Below, piece after piece: positions 1-8,526 of a stretch of 64,000 nt of DNA; within the stretch, counting starts at the first letter, position 1, and every line of letters begins with the position of its first letter. The DNA is from Iamia sp. SCSIO 61187. GTDB taxonomy: Bacteria > Actinomycetota > Acidimicrobiia > Acidimicrobiales > Iamiaceae. Where the stretch lies: positions 2,294,001-2,358,000 of the forward strand of contig NZ_CP050948.1 in the NCBI RefSeq assembly GCF_019443745.1, in the 5' to 3' direction. Position numbers and translations under genes: made by a program. Below the pieces are notes generated by a model. That model saw only the letters and a program-made list of their open reading frames with translations, had not been told where the DNA came from and made no database searches.

Positions 1-24
1 GGGATCGGGGCAGGCGAGGAGTAG
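1..24 (+). CDS. 3' end of an unidentified upstream gene
   Basis: Reading from base 1 in frame 1 gives GIGAGEE followed by a TAG stop at 22-24, just 11 bases before the next start. A seven-residue tail cannot identify the gene. In Actinomycetota lepB often follows rplS (ribosomal protein L19), so an L19 tail is possible, but this is only a guess from gene order. Confidence 0.35.
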   Translation, partial: GIGAGEE

Positions 25-35
25 CGTGCCGCGTC

Positions 36-833
36 GTGACCCCGGCTGACGACGCGCCCGACCCCGAGACCGGGGGGCGCGGCGAGACGGACGGGGGGGT
101 CGGGACCTCCGACGTCGCCACCGAGGCGGCGCCGGCGGCCGCCACGCTCGCCCCGGAGGCCGCTGACGAGGCCGGGGGCCCTGGGGGCGACGAGGGCGGC
201 GACGACGGCGGCGAGCCTGGTGACGGCGGCGCTGGCCGCCCTGACGATGATGCGGACGCGGCCCGACGTCGACGCATCCGGTCGCTGGTCGAGTGGGTCG
301 CGGTGATCGCCGGGGCGGTCGTGATCGCCCTGGTCGTCCGGACCTTCCTCTTCACCACCTTCTGGATCCCGTCGGGCTCGATGGAGCCGACCCTGATGGG
401 GGAGGGCCGCCGGGACCGGGTCGTGGTCAACCGGCTGGCCTACCAGTGGGGCGACCCCGAGCGGGGCGACATCATCGTGTTCGACGTACCCGATGGGGAG
501 CCGAGCATCTCGGTGGACGGCCAGCGGGTCAACGACCTGATCAAGCGGGTCATCGGTCTCCCGGGTGAGACCGTCGAGCTGCGCGACGGAGACGTCTACA
601 TCGACGGCGAGAAGCTCGACGAGCCGTACCTCCCCGATGGCACCCGCACCGAGCCGGCCGACCCGTCGCGCGACACCTTCGTCGTGCCCGACGACGCCGT
701 GTTCGTCATGGGTGACAACCGGGGCTCGTCGCGCGACGCGCGCTACTGGCAGCACCCCTGGGTCCCCGAGGACGACATCGTCGGCAAGGCGTTCATCCGC
801 ATCTGGCCGCTGTCGGAGTTCGGGGGGATCTAG
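36..833 (+). CDS. lepB: Signal peptidase I with long acidic N-terminal extension
   Basis: Type I signal peptidase, 265 aa, which removes signal peptides from exported proteins at the outer face of the membrane. The first 79 residues are a low-complexity Asp/Glu/Gly/Ala tail predicted to be cytoplasmic. A membrane segment spans about 84-106. The S26 core follows: PSGSMEPTL with catalytic Ser115, the DLIKRVIG box with the general base Lys170, and the late GDNR-SSRD box. The GTG start at 36 lies 11 bases after the previous stop; the low-complexity tail makes the exact start uncertain and a later start would leave the enzyme intact. The Tat genes follow 1.8 kb downstream, so two export functions sit near each other. 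The family call is secure. Confidence 0.93.
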   Translation: MTPADDAPDPETGGRGETDGGVGTSDVATEAAPAAATLAPEAADEAGGPGGDEGGDDGGEPGDGGAGRPDDDADAARRRRIRSLVEWVAVIAGAVVIALVVRTFLFTTFWIPSGSMEPTLMGEGRRDRVVVNRLAYQWGDPERGDIIVFDVPDGEPSISVDGQRVNDLIKRVIGLPGETVELRDGDVYIDGEKLDEPYLPDGTRTEPADPSRDTFVVPDDAVFVMGDNRGSSRDARYWQHPWVPEDDIVGKAFIRIWPLSEFGGI

Positions 834-1026
834 CCGCCGTCCGGCGGGTCGACGTTCGAGGCCGCCATCGGGTGAGGCCGGTCCGTCGGAGGGCGATTCG
901 CTGGCGATTCGACGTCCGACACGGCGGTCGCACTGCGGGGGCGGTCGTCTCGGGGTCGTACCCCCCTGCGATGATCGTCCACCGCGACGGCGACGTCATC
1001 GCCCACCCCACCCCGTCGAGGCCGCC

Positions 1027-1749
1027 TCAGGGGGCGACGGCGCGAGCGAGGGCGTCGGACATCCGGTCGGTGTGATCGCTGAACAGGGCATCGATGCCCA
1101 TGTCGAACAGACCCTCGAGCACCCGGACGTGCTGGGCGTCCCAGGCCCAGGCCCGGATCCCGAACCGGTGGTAGAGGGCCACCAGCCCGCCGGACCAGTC
1201 GGTGTGGTGCAGGTTCACGGCGTCGATGCCCCGCTCGCGCAGCTGGGCGGCGTGGCGCTCGGGACCCTGGCCCAGCCGCTTGAGCCGGGTCGAGTCGACC
1301 AGCCGCACCTGCGGGGCCAGCTCCCGCCAGGCGACGAGCAGGTCGTGGTCGTCGTGGCAGAGCCACACCCGGGACAGCAGCGTGGGGTCGTCCGCGCCCA
1401 GGGCGTCGAGCAGGGGAGCGGCCGCCGCCGGATCCTTGACGTCGACCGACAGGTGGAGGTCGTCGCCCAGCAGCCCCACCAGCACGGCGGCGTCGGGGAC
1501 GTGCTCGGGCAGCTCGGCCCGGGGCACCTCCCGCATGGGCCGCCGCCGCGGCCGCCGACCCACGACCCCGTCGTGGTCGAGGACCGCCACCCCGTCCGCC
1601 GTGACCCAGACGTCGGTCTCCAGGCCGGTGGCCCCCAGCTTGCGGGCCAGGGCGAAGGCCTCGACGGTGTTCTCGGGGGCATGGGCCCGCGCCCCACGGT
1701 GGGCGAAGGCGAGGGGAGGGTGGTCCAGCGACGCGAGCCGGGTGGGCAT
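1027..1749 (-). CDS. Glycerophosphodiester phosphodiesterase family protein
   Basis: 240 aa GDPD-family TIM-barrel hydrolase that splits glycerophosphodiesters into glycerol-3-phosphate and an alcohol. The N-terminus has the family signature: FAHRGA (His17), PENT (Glu26), LETDVW (Glu44, Asp46) and LDHDG (His59). No signal peptide is visible, so a cytoplasmic enzyme is likely. The gene is transcribed against both neighbours. A CAAGAT box six bases before the ATG (1756-1761) would fit a leaderless start. The 193 bases between lepB and this gene's 3' end (834-1026) hold no supported gene. Substrate specificity cannot be told from sequence; lipid head-group salvage is the usual role. Confidence 0.88.
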   Translation of the reverse strand: MPTRLASLDHPPLAFAHRGARAHAPENTVEAFALARKLGATGLETDVWVTADGVAVLDHDGVVGRRPRRRPMREVPRAELPEHVPDAAVLVGLLGDDLHLSVDVKDPAAAAPLLDALGADDPTLLSRVWLCHDDHDLLVAWRELAPQVRLVDSTRLKRLGQGPERHAAQLRERGIDAVNLHHTDWSGGLVALYHRFGIRAWAWDAQHVRVLEGLFDMGIDALFSDHTDRMSDALARAVAP

Positions 1750-1755
1750 CGGTCC

Positions 1756-1761
1756 ATCTTG
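1756..1761 (-). promoter_or_regulatory. Possible -10 box for the GDPD gene
   Basis: CAAGAT on the minus strand, six bases before the ATG at 1749, with no Shine-Dalgarno sequence between. It is a weak match to the TANNNT-near-start pattern seen before many genes here. Confidence 0.35.
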
Positions 1762-1908
1762 CCCCGACCACCGGCTGAGCGTCGCTGTCCCGGACGCACC
1801 ACCGTCCGTGAAGCCCGCTCGCGGCTCTCAACTCCGACCCGCGGCGGCCGATGGCCTCTTCGTCACGAGAGCGGGCCAGGAACGTCCTGGTCATCCTGGA
1901 GGAGACGC

Positions 1909-2241
1909 ATGGCGACCATCCGAGCTACGTGCGCCGACTGCGGCGACGTGGAGATGACCAGCGACGACGTGATCGTGCGGGTCTGCGTCGACAACGGTCA
2001 GGGCGCCTACGCCTTCCGGTGCCCCGAGTGCACCATGGCCGTGTCGAAGCCGGCCGACAACCGGGTGATCGAGCTGCTCATCGCCTCCGGCGTGCGCCTC
2101 GACCGCTGGCACCTGCCGGCCGAGCTCGACGAGGTCCGGGCGGGCGAGCCCATCGACCACGACGACCTGCTCGACTTCCACCGCCTGCTGACCGACGAGG
2201 GCCGGCTCACCGCCGAGATGGGCCGCCTGGTCGACGGCTGA
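1909..2241 (+). CDS. Small zinc-ribbon protein, function unknown
   Basis: 110 aa protein with an N-terminal zinc-ribbon-like arrangement: Cys8-x2-Cys11 and Cys38-x2-Cys41 (with Cys26 between). The C-terminal half is charged and helical (RLDRWHLPAELDE, LLDFHRLLTDEGRL). The ATG at 1909 has a strong Shine-Dalgarno GGAGGAGA directly upstream, which decides the start against longer in-frame extensions. I do not recognise a named family. The compact soluble form and metal site suggest a cytoplasmic structural or nucleic-acid-associated role, but this is inference only. A small membrane protein gene follows 34 bases later and may be co-transcribed. Confidence 0.75.
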   Translation: MATIRATCADCGDVEMTSDDVIVRVCVDNGQGAYAFRCPECTMAVSKPADNRVIELLIASGVRLDRWHLPAELDEVRAGEPIDHDDLLDFHRLLTDEGRLTAEMGRLVDG

Positions 2242-2275
2242 CCGGCCGCGGCGGGGGACCCGGAGGGGAGCGCCG

Positions 2276-2524
2276 GTGACCTACTCTGACATCGTGATGT
2301 GGCTGTGGGTCGCCGCCCTGCTCGGCACCCTCGTCGCCTTCGCCTGCGCCTGGCGGGCCATCACCCGAGCCGACCTCGCCGTCGCCCGGGTGCGCACCGG
2401 CGCCACCACCACCGCCCACGCCGTCACCACCGCCCACGCCGAGCTCGAGGGGGCCACCCGGGCCGCCGCCGGCGAGCGGGTCCGACTCCACACCAGGGTC
2501 GCCGAGCTCTCCCCCGAGGCCTGA
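2276..2524 (+). CDS. Small single-pass membrane protein, unknown function
   Basis: 82 aa protein with one N-terminal membrane helix (about residues 7-26, IVMWLWVAALLGTLVAFACA) and a basic, Ala/Thr-rich helical tail of about 55 residues. The GTG start at 2276 follows GGAGGGGAG with good spacing. The tail has no Cys or catalytic motif and would lie in the cytoplasm if the helix is N-out. It sits just before tatB but has its own downstream hairpin, so a role in Tat export is not shown. Confidence 0.6.
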   Translation: MTYSDIVMWLWVAALLGTLVAFACAWRAITRADLAVARVRTGATTTAHAVTTAHAELEGATRAAAGERVRLHTRVAELSPEA

Positions 2525-2529
2525 ACGGG

Positions 2530-2560
2530 GGCTCGGGCCGACACGGGCCCCGGCCGAGCC
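2530..2560. terminator. GC-rich hairpin between small membrane gene and tatB
   Basis: Arms GGCTCGG (2530-2536) and CCGAGCC (2554-2560) flank a GC-rich loop that can pair further. There is no T-run, as is common in GC-rich actinobacteria. It lies six bases after the preceding stop. Confidence 0.45.
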
Positions 2561-2601
2561 GCAGGATCCCCGCCCGTCGATGGGCGGTGCGGGGGCTTCG
2601 G

Positions 2602-2607
2602 TAGGGT
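2602..2607 (+). promoter_or_regulatory. -10 box for tatB, leaderless-type
   Basis: TAGGGT ends six bases before the tatB ATG, and no ribosome binding site lies between. Transcription would start at or next to the A of the ATG. Confidence 0.6.
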
Positions 2608-2613
2608 TGGGCC

Positions 2614-3144
2614 ATGTTCAACATCGGCGGTGGGGAGATGCTCGTCATCTTCCTGCTGGCGCTCCTCGTGCTCGGCCCCGAGCGCCTCCCCAAGGCCATG
2701 GGCCAGGTGGGTCGCGCCGTCGCCCAGATGCGGAAGCTCTCGAGCGGGTTCCAGGACGAGATCCGCCGGGCCATGGACCCCATGGACGCCCCCTTCCGGC
2801 CCGGCGAGCAGACCCTGAGCGGCCCGGTGCCCTCGGTCACCGACGAGGTCCGGGTCGTCTCCGCCGGCACCGACGAGCCGGCCCCGACCGCCGCGCCCAC
2901 CGATCCCCCCGCACCCGTCGAGCCCGCCACCGAGCCGGAGGACCGCCTCACCCCGGACGGTCCCTCGGACCTCCTGGTCAAGCCCCCGGTGGCCGACCAC
3001 CCCGACGATCCCGCCGCCCCCATCGCCGTCGAGCCCGAGACCGACGCCCTCGTGGTCGAGCCCGACCCCGCCCCCCGGGGCACCGTGACCCCGCTCCGCC
3101 CCCGCCTCGACGAGGGCGACGGCGGCGACCGGGCCACCGGCTGA
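2614..3144 (+). CDS. tatB: Sec-independent protein translocase subunit TatB
   Basis: 176 aa TatA/B-family protein. It has a short periplasm-facing start (MFNIGGGE), one membrane helix (about 9-20), the GPERLP hinge at 21-26, an amphipathic helix (about 27-55) and a long Pro/Ala/Asp-rich cytoplasmic tail. The GPERLP hinge with a Glu at position 8 and the long tail favour TatB over TatA. With TatC it forms the receptor that binds twin-arginine signal peptides of folded exported proteins. tatC starts 45 bases downstream and is surely in the same operon. No separate TatA gene is in the window; it may be elsewhere, or this single protein may serve both roles. Confidence 0.88.
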   Translation: MFNIGGGEMLVIFLLALLVLGPERLPKAMGQVGRAVAQMRKLSSGFQDEIRRAMDPMDAPFRPGEQTLSGPVPSVTDEVRVVSAGTDEPAPTAAPTDPPAPVEPATEPEDRLTPDGPSDLLVKPPVADHPDDPAAPIAVEPETDALVVEPDPAPRGTVTPLRPRLDEGDGGDRATG

Positions 3145-3189
3145 CCGGCGCCGCACCGTGGACCGCCGAGCCCCCCAGGGGGACGATCG

Positions 3190-3987
3190 ATGAGCGCCGA
3201 GGCCGCCCCGACCACGGGGGCCCAGACGGGTCACATGACCCTGATGGAGCACATCGCCGAGCTCCGCACGCGCATCGTCCGGGTGATCATCGCCCTCGGC
3301 ATCGCCGCCATCGTCGCCTGGTTCCTGTACCAGCCGATCCTCGACCTCCTGCTCGGCCCGCTGCGGGACACCGCCCCCGACCGCGACCTGCAGCAGGCGC
3401 TGATCACCACCGAGCCCCTCCAGCCCTTCCAGACCCGCCTCAAGATCACCACCTACACGGCGATCGCCCTGGCCATGCCGGTGATCCTCTGGCAGATCTG
3501 GCGCTTCGTGGCCCCCGGGCTCTACGAGAACGAGCGCAAGTACGGCCTCGCCTTCATCACCGTGGGGACGGCGCTGTTCGCCAGCGGGGCCGCCATCGCC
3601 TTCTGGACCATGCCCAAGGCGCTCGAGTTCCTGCAGACGATCGGTGGCGAGGAGAACTTCACCCAGTTCTACACACCGACCAGCTACCTGCGGCTGATCG
3701 TGTACATGATGCTGGCCTTCGGCATCGGCTTCGAGTTCCCCCTGATCGTGACGACCCTCAACCTGGTCGGGGCGGTCACCACCGACACCCTGCGCCGGGT
3801 GCGGCGCTACGTCGTGGTGGTCGTGGCCGTGTTCGTGGCCGTCGCCACCCCCTCGGGCGACCCGATCAGCATGCTGGCCCTCACGGTGCCGATGTGCCTG
3901 CTCTACGAGGTGTCGATCGTCATCGGGCGGATCCGGGACCGGCGGCACCGCCGGGCGGGGGAGTCGGTGTCGGCGTCGCCGTCGTGA
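3190..3987 (+). CDS. tatC: Sec-independent protein translocase TatC
   Basis: 265 aa integral membrane protein with six predicted membrane helices. It carries the conserved N-terminal HIAELRTRI box (Glu24, Arg26 region) that contacts the twin-arginine motif and the FVAPGLYENERKY loop. It is the core of the Tat receptor in the cytoplasmic membrane. The ATG is preceded by AGGGGGA. Its stop codon overlaps the GTG start of the following helicase gene (GTGA at 3984-3987), so tatB-tatC-helicase form a translationally coupled operon. That linkage of tatC with a HelY-like helicase is also known from mycobacteria. Confidence 0.95.
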   Translation: MSAEAAPTTGAQTGHMTLMEHIAELRTRIVRVIIALGIAAIVAWFLYQPILDLLLGPLRDTAPDRDLQQALITTEPLQPFQTRLKITTYTAIALAMPVILWQIWRFVAPGLYENERKYGLAFITVGTALFASGAAIAFWTMPKALEFLQTIGGEENFTQFYTPTSYLRLIVYMMLAFGIGFEFPLIVTTLNLVGAVTTDTLRRVRRYVVVVVAVFVAVATPSGDPISMLALTVPMCLLYEVSIVIGRIRDRRHRRAGESVSASPS

Positions 3988-6596
3988 CGGGCCCGGTGTT
4001 CACCCTCGACCGGTTCCAGGTCGAGGCGGCCGCCGCCGTCGACGAGGGTGCCTCGGTGCTGGTCTCGGCCCCGACGGGGTCGGGGAAGACGGTGGTCGCC
4101 GACCACGCCGTCGACCGGGCCCTGGCCCAGGGCCTGAAGGCCTTCTACACCACCCCCATCAAGGCCCTGTCGAACCAGAAGCACGCCGACCTCCGCGCCC
4201 GGCTGGGCGCCGACCGGGTGGGTCTGATCACCGGTGACACCACCATCAACGCCGACGCCCAGGTGGTCGTGATGACCACCGAGGTGCTGCGCAACATGCT
4301 CTACGCCCGGTCCCCGGCCCTCGAGGGCCTGGGCGTGGTGGTGCTCGACGAGGTCCACTACCTCCAGGACCGGTACCGGGGCCCGGTGTGGGAGGAGGTC
4401 ATCATCCACCTGCCCCGCGGGGTGCAGATCGTCGCCCTGTCGGCCACGGTGTCGAACGCCGACGAGCTGGCCGGGTGGATCGACGCCGTGCGCGGCCGCA
4501 CCGTCTCGATCGTCGAGACCGAGCGCCCGGTCGAGCTCGTCAGCCTGTACGCCGCCCACGACCGGGCCACCCGCCAGCTGGTCGTGGTCCCGGTGGCCGT
4601 CGACGGCGAGCCCAACCCCTTCGGCCCCCGGCTCGACCCCGAGCCCGCCGACCCGCGCCGCGACCGCCGGGACCGGGCCCGCAAGCGCTACGCCACACCC
4701 CGCCGGGTGGAGGTCGTCGAGCACCTGGCCGACGAGGAGCTGCTCCCCGCCATCGTGTTCGTCTTCAGCCGCAAGGGCTGCGACGACGCCGCCCGCACCC
4801 TGCTGGAGAGCGGGATCGTGCTCACCGACCCGTCCGAGCGGCGCCGCATCCGGGCCCTGGCCGCCGCCCACACCGCCGGGCTCTCCGACGCCGACCTCGA
4901 CGTGCTCGACCACGCCCGCTGGCTGGCCGCCCTCGAGGCCGGCATCGCCGCCCACCACGCCGGGATGGTCCCGCCGTTCAAGGAGGCGGTCGAGGCCTGC
5001 TTCGTGCAGGGCCTGGTCAAGGTGGTGTTCGCCACCGAGACCCTCGCCCTCGGCATCAACATGCCGGCGAGGTCGGTCGTGATCGAGGCCCTGTCGAAGT
5101 TCACCGGCGAGCAGCACGAGATGCTGACGCCGGGGGAGTACACCCAGCTCACCGGGCGGGCGGGGCGGCGCGGCCTCGACGACGAGGGTCGGGCCCTGGT
5201 GCTGTGGAGCCCCTTCACCCGGTTCCAGGAGGTCGCCGACCTGGTCCTCAGCCGGCGCTTCGAGCTCCGGTCCCGCTTCCGGCCCACCTACAACATGGCC
5301 GCCAACCTGGTCCGCCGGCATGACATCGAGGAGGCCCGCAAGCTCCTCGACCGGTCGTTCGCCCAGTACCAGTCCGACCACGGCGTCGTGCGGCTGCGCG
5401 CGCGCCGCGAGGCCCGGGCCGAGACCCTCGCCCGGCTCGAGGGCGAGGCCCGGTGCGAGCGCGGCGACGTCGAGGAGTACCGGCGCCTGCGTCGGGCCGA
5501 CGACGAGGACCGCCACCAGGCGGTGTCGCGGCGCGACGTGCTCAGCTCGCTCGCCCGCCTCCGACCCGGGGACGTGGTGTGGATGGGCCGCAACCGGGTC
5601 GCCGTGCTCTCGGTCGGCTGGCGGGGCCCCGAGCGGGGCCGGCTCCACGTCGTGGACGAGACCGGACGGGCCCGCACCGTGAGCAGCAGCGACGTCGACG
5701 AGGTCCTCCACCGGGTCGGGGAGATCGAGCTGCCGGTGCCCTACGCCCCGTCGAACCGGGCCTTCCAGCACGACGTCGGCCGCTCCCTCGCCCAGGTGCG
5801 GGGCATGCGGCGACGCAACCGGGGCGGGCGCACGCCGGCCCCGTCGGCTCCCCACCACCCGGTGGCGGACTGCCCCGACGCCGACCGCCACCTCCGGTCC
5901 CTGGCCCACGCCGCCCGCGTCCGCAGCGAGCTGGCCGACCTGGACCGCCGCATCGCCTCGTCGAAGGGCAGCCTGACCCGCGAGCTGGACCGGGTCGTCG
6001 AGGTGCTCGAGGCCCGGGGGATGGTGGCCGACTGGGAGCTCACGGCCCGGGGCGCCCTCCTGGTCCGGGTGTTCCACGAGTGCGACCTGCTGATCGCCGA
6101 CTGCCTCGCCGCCGGCCTCCTCGACGGCCTGGGCCCGGCGGAGGTGGCGGCGGTGGCGTCGTGCTTCACCTACGAGCACCGCAGCAAGGTCCCGCCCCCG
6201 GCCCCGTGGTACCCGACCCGGGCCCTGCGCCAGCGGGTCGAGGCCGTGCTCGACCGGGCCGAGGAGCTGCGGTCGGTCGAGCTGGCCGCCGGGCTGCCCG
6301 GGACCCGCCCCCCGGACCCGACGTTCCTCCCCCTGGCCCACGCCTGGGCGTCCGGGCGCGAGCTCGACACCGTGCTCGACGACGAGGAGATGTCGGGCGG
6401 CGACTTCGTCCGCAACGTCCGCCAGCTGATCGACCTGCTGCGCCAGCTGGGCGACGCCGCCCTCGACCCGGCGACCCGGAGCGCGGCCCGCGCCGCCTCC
6501 GACGCCCTCCACCGGGGGGTCGTGGCGGCCTCGACCGTCACCCGCGCGGTCGGCGGGTCGGAGTCACCCGTGGCCCCGGCGCCGCCGGCCCGGTGA
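3984..6596 (+). CDS. helY: DEAD/DEAH-box helicase of the Ski2/HelY (Mtr4-like) type
   Basis: 870 aa superfamily 2 helicase, close to the usual 900 aa of actinobacterial HelY. Visible motifs: Q-like FTLDRFQ at 6-12, Walker A APTGSGKT at 29-36, motif Ib TTEVL, DEVH box at 122-125, SATVSN motif III, and TGRAGRRGLD motif VI. A Ski2-like C-terminal helical domain follows (region with PTYNMAANLVRR and the late FTYEHRSK segment). It probably unwinds RNA or RNA/DNA in an ATP-dependent way. The GTG start at 3984 overlaps the tatC stop by four bases; longer in-frame starts would lie inside tatC. The gene's own stop overlaps the next start in the same manner. Confidence 0.9.
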   Translation: MTGPVFTLDRFQVEAAAAVDEGASVLVSAPTGSGKTVVADHAVDRALAQGLKAFYTTPIKALSNQKHADLRARLGADRVGLITGDTTINADAQVVVMTTEVLRNMLYARSPALEGLGVVVLDEVHYLQDRYRGPVWEEVIIHLPRGVQIVALSATVSNADELAGWIDAVRGRTVSIVETERPVELVSLYAAHDRATRQLVVVPVAVDGEPNPFGPRLDPEPADPRRDRRDRARKRYATPRRVEVVEHLADEELLPAIVFVFSRKGCDDAARTLLESGIVLTDPSERRRIRALAAAHTAGLSDADLDVLDHARWLAALEAGIAAHHAGMVPPFKEAVEACFVQGLVKVVFATETLALGINMPARSVVIEALSKFTGEQHEMLTPGEYTQLTGRAGRRGLDDEGRALVLWSPFTRFQEVADLVLSRRFELRSRFRPTYNMAANLVRRHDIEEARKLLDRSFAQYQSDHGVVRLRARREARAETLARLEGEARCERGDVEEYRRLRRADDEDRHQAVSRRDVLSSLARLRPGDVVWMGRNRVAVLSVGWRGPERGRLHVVDETGRARTVSSSDVDEVLHRVGEIELPVPYAPSNRAFQHDVGRSLAQVRGMRRRNRGGRTPAPSAPHHPVADCPDADRHLRSLAHAARVRSELADLDRRIASSKGSLTRELDRVVEVLEARGMVADWELTARGALLVRVFHECDLLIADCLAAGLLDGLGPAEVAAVASCFTYEHRSKVPPPAPWYPTRALRQRVEAVLDRAEELRSVELAAGLPGTRPPDPTFLPLAHAWASGRELDTVLDDEEMSGGDFVRNVRQLIDLLRQLGDAALDPATRSAARAASDALHRGVVAASTVTRAVGGSESPVAPAPPAR

Positions 6597-7204
6597 CGGT
6601 CGAGAAGGGGGTCGACTGGGGCGGGGCCCTCCCCGCGCCCGAGGACATCGTGGTGGTGGCGACCGACGCCGAGGCCCGCGCCGCCATCGCCGGGCCGTGG
6701 CGCGCCGGGCGGCCCCTGCCCGCCGTCGGGCTCCTCGGCGGGGACCTGTGCCGGACCCTCGGAGGCCGGGGCGGCGACGGCGACCGCCTCCGCCGGGACG
6801 GGACCGGGGCCACCGTCGACCTCGGCGTGGCGACCCTCGACGGCGAGCGGCACGTGTTCGTCGCCCACCTCGTCGCCCGGCGCTCGTGGTGGCGGGGGCG
6901 GGTCGTGGCGATCATGAACGCCCAGTTCCTCGGGGCCTGGGACGTCGCCCCCCGCGCCCACCCGGGCGACGGCCGCCTCGACGTCGTCGACGCCGACCTG
7001 GTCCTGGGGGACCGGTGGAAGGCCCGGACCCGGCTCCCGTCGGGCACCCACGTGCCCCACCCCGGCATCGCCCAGACCCGCACCGCCCGGTGGACCACCA
7101 CCTTCGCCCGGCCCACCCCGGTCCGGCTCGACGGAGAGGTGGTCGCCACCGCCCGCACCCTCGAGGTCACCGTCGAGCCCGACGCCCTGCAGGTCGTGGT
7201 CTGA
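6593..7204 (+). CDS. Diacylglycerol/lipid-kinase-like C-terminal domain protein
   Basis: 203 aa protein whose middle and end resemble the C-terminal beta-sandwich of the DAG kinase/YegS/sphingosine kinase family: AIMNAQFLGAWDVAPRAHPGDGRLDVV, then the HPGI segment and a final TARTLEVTVEPD strand. The N-terminal catalytic GGDG nucleotide-binding lobe is missing, so it is unlikely to be a complete kinase. The GTG at 6593 overlaps the helicase stop (GTGA), so expression is coupled to tatC-helY. It may bind lipid or act with a partner; this is inference. A strong hairpin follows immediately, which ends the operon. Confidence 0.6.
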   Translation: MTVEKGVDWGGALPAPEDIVVVATDAEARAAIAGPWRAGRPLPAVGLLGGDLCRTLGGRGGDGDRLRRDGTGATVDLGVATLDGERHVFVAHLVARRSWWRGRVVAIMNAQFLGAWDVAPRAHPGDGRLDVVDADLVLGDRWKARTRLPSGTHVPHPGIAQTRTARWTTTFARPTPVRLDGEVVATARTLEVTVEPDALQVVV

Positions 7205-7221
7205 CCGGCCCGGCCCGGTCC

Positions 7222-7256
7222 GGTGGCCCGGCCCGGGTCGCCGGGCCGGGCCCACC
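7222..7256. terminator. Strong GC hairpin ending the tatB-tatC-helY operon
   Basis: Arms GGTGGCCCGGCCCGG and CCGGGCCGGGCCCACC around a four-base GTCG loop, with one bulged base. It lies 18 bases after the stop at 7204 and directly before the next promoter. Confidence 0.65.
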
Positions 7257-7258
7257 GG

Positions 7259-7264
7259 TAGCCT
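7259..7264 (+). promoter_or_regulatory. -10 box for the M20 peptidase gene, leaderless-type
   Basis: TAGCCT followed by seven bases (GCGCCGG) and then the GTG at 7272. No Shine-Dalgarno sequence is present. Confidence 0.6.
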
Positions 7265-7271
7265 GCGCCGG

Positions 7272-8459
7272 GTGACCGACCCCCACGACGTCAAGGCCCG
7301 GATCGAGGCGGAGGTCGACCGGCTGGCCGACACCCTCCTCGAGGTCTCCCACTCGATCCACGCCCACCCCGAGGTGCTCTTCGAGGAGCGCCACGCCCAC
7401 GACGTCCTCACCCGGGTGCTGGAGGACGAGGGCCTGGCCGTCGAGCGCAGCGCCTACGGGCTCGAGACCGGCTTCGCCGCCCGGGCCGGGACCGAGGGGC
7501 CGCTGGTGGCGGTGTGCTGCGAGTACGACGCCCTGCCCGGCATCGGCCACGCCTGCGGCCACAACGTCATCGCCGCCGCCGGGCTGGGGGCGGGGCTGGC
7601 CGCGGCCACGGTCGCCGCCGACCTCGGCGGGCGGGTCCTGATCCTGGGCACGCCGGGGGAGGAGGGCGGTGGCGGCAAGCAGCTCATGATGGACGCCGGC
7701 GCCCTCGAGGGCGTGGAGGCAGCCGTGATGGTCCACCCCGCCGGGGTGGACCTGCGGTCCATGGACACCTTGGCCATCCAGCGGGCGACGGTGACCTACA
7801 CCGGGCACGCCGCCCACGCCTCGGCCGCCCCCGAGAAGGGCCGCAACGCCCTCGACGCCATGGTCCTCGGCTACGTGAACGTGGCCGCCCTGCGCCAGCA
7901 CATCAGCCCGTCGGAGCGGGTCCACGGCATCTTCCTGGAGGCCGGCCAGGCGGCGAACATCGTCCCCGCCCGCACCGTCGCCCAGTGGTACGTCCGCTCG
8001 CCGGGCCGGGACGGCCTCGCCGTGCTCCGCGAGCGGGTCGAGGCCTGCCTGCAGGCGGGGGCCACGGCGGCCGGCTGCGAGATGGACGTCGACTGGTACG
8101 AGCCCGCCTACGACGAGCTGGTCGGCCTGGACACCTTCGACGAGCTCTACGCCGCCAACGCCGCCCGGGTCGGGCGCACGCCCGGCCGCGCCGGCGACGA
8201 GGGGGTGCCGACGGTGCTGGGGTCGACCGACATGGGCAACATCAGCCAGGTGGTGCCCTCCATCCACCCGATGATCGCCGTGTCCCCGCCGGACGTCGCC
8301 ATCCACACCGAGGCCTTCGTCGGGTTCGCCGGCGGCCCCGAGGGCGACGCCGCCGTGCTCGACGGGGCCAAGGCGCTGGCCTGCACCATGGCCGACCTGT
8401 GGCTCGACCCCGACGCCCTGCCCCGCATCCGCGAGGAGTTCGCCCGCCGCACCGGCTGA
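7272..8459 (+). CDS. M20-family amidohydrolase / peptidase
   Basis: 395 aa metal-dependent hydrolase of the M20 family, nearest to the aminobenzoyl-glutamate/amidohydrolase branch. Metal-ligand motifs are in place: IHAHPEV near the start, CEYDALPGIGHACGHN (Asp and two His), GTPGEEGGGGK (catalytic Glu pair), MVHPAG, and the C-terminal STDMGNISQVVPSIHP. The dimerisation lid domain occupies roughly residues 180-295. No signal peptide, so it is cytoplasmic. Likely reactions are removal of an acyl or aminobenzoyl group from an amino acid; the substrate cannot be fixed from sequence. The gene stands alone between a terminator and the next leaderless promoter. Confidence 0.9.
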   Translation: MTDPHDVKARIEAEVDRLADTLLEVSHSIHAHPEVLFEERHAHDVLTRVLEDEGLAVERSAYGLETGFAARAGTEGPLVAVCCEYDALPGIGHACGHNVIAAAGLGAGLAAATVAADLGGRVLILGTPGEEGGGGKQLMMDAGALEGVEAAVMVHPAGVDLRSMDTLAIQRATVTYTGHAAHASAAPEKGRNALDAMVLGYVNVAALRQHISPSERVHGIFLEAGQAANIVPARTVAQWYVRSPGRDGLAVLRERVEACLQAGATAAGCEMDVDWYEPAYDELVGLDTFDELYAANAARVGRTPGRAGDEGVPTVLGSTDMGNISQVVPSIHPMIAVSPPDVAIHTEAFVGFAGGPEGDAAVLDGAKALACTMADLWLDPDALPRIREEFARRTG

Positions 8460-8512
8460 CCCGAGCGGCCCTCGCGCGCTCCGTGGTCCGCTCCGGACGG
8501 GGAGGGACCCCG

Positions 8513-8518
8513 TAGAGT
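8513..8518 (+). promoter_or_regulatory. -10 box for the ThyX-like gene, leaderless-type
   Basis: TAGAGT, then eight bases, then GTG at 8527. No ribosome binding site is visible. Confidence 0.55.
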
Positions 8519-8526
8519 CGCCCGCT

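Noticed and set aside
2580-3983. Extension of the helicase frame upstream through tatB/tatC
   Set aside because: The added 468 residues are low-complexity and overlap recognised genes; the GTG at 3984 overlapping the tatC stop explains the start.
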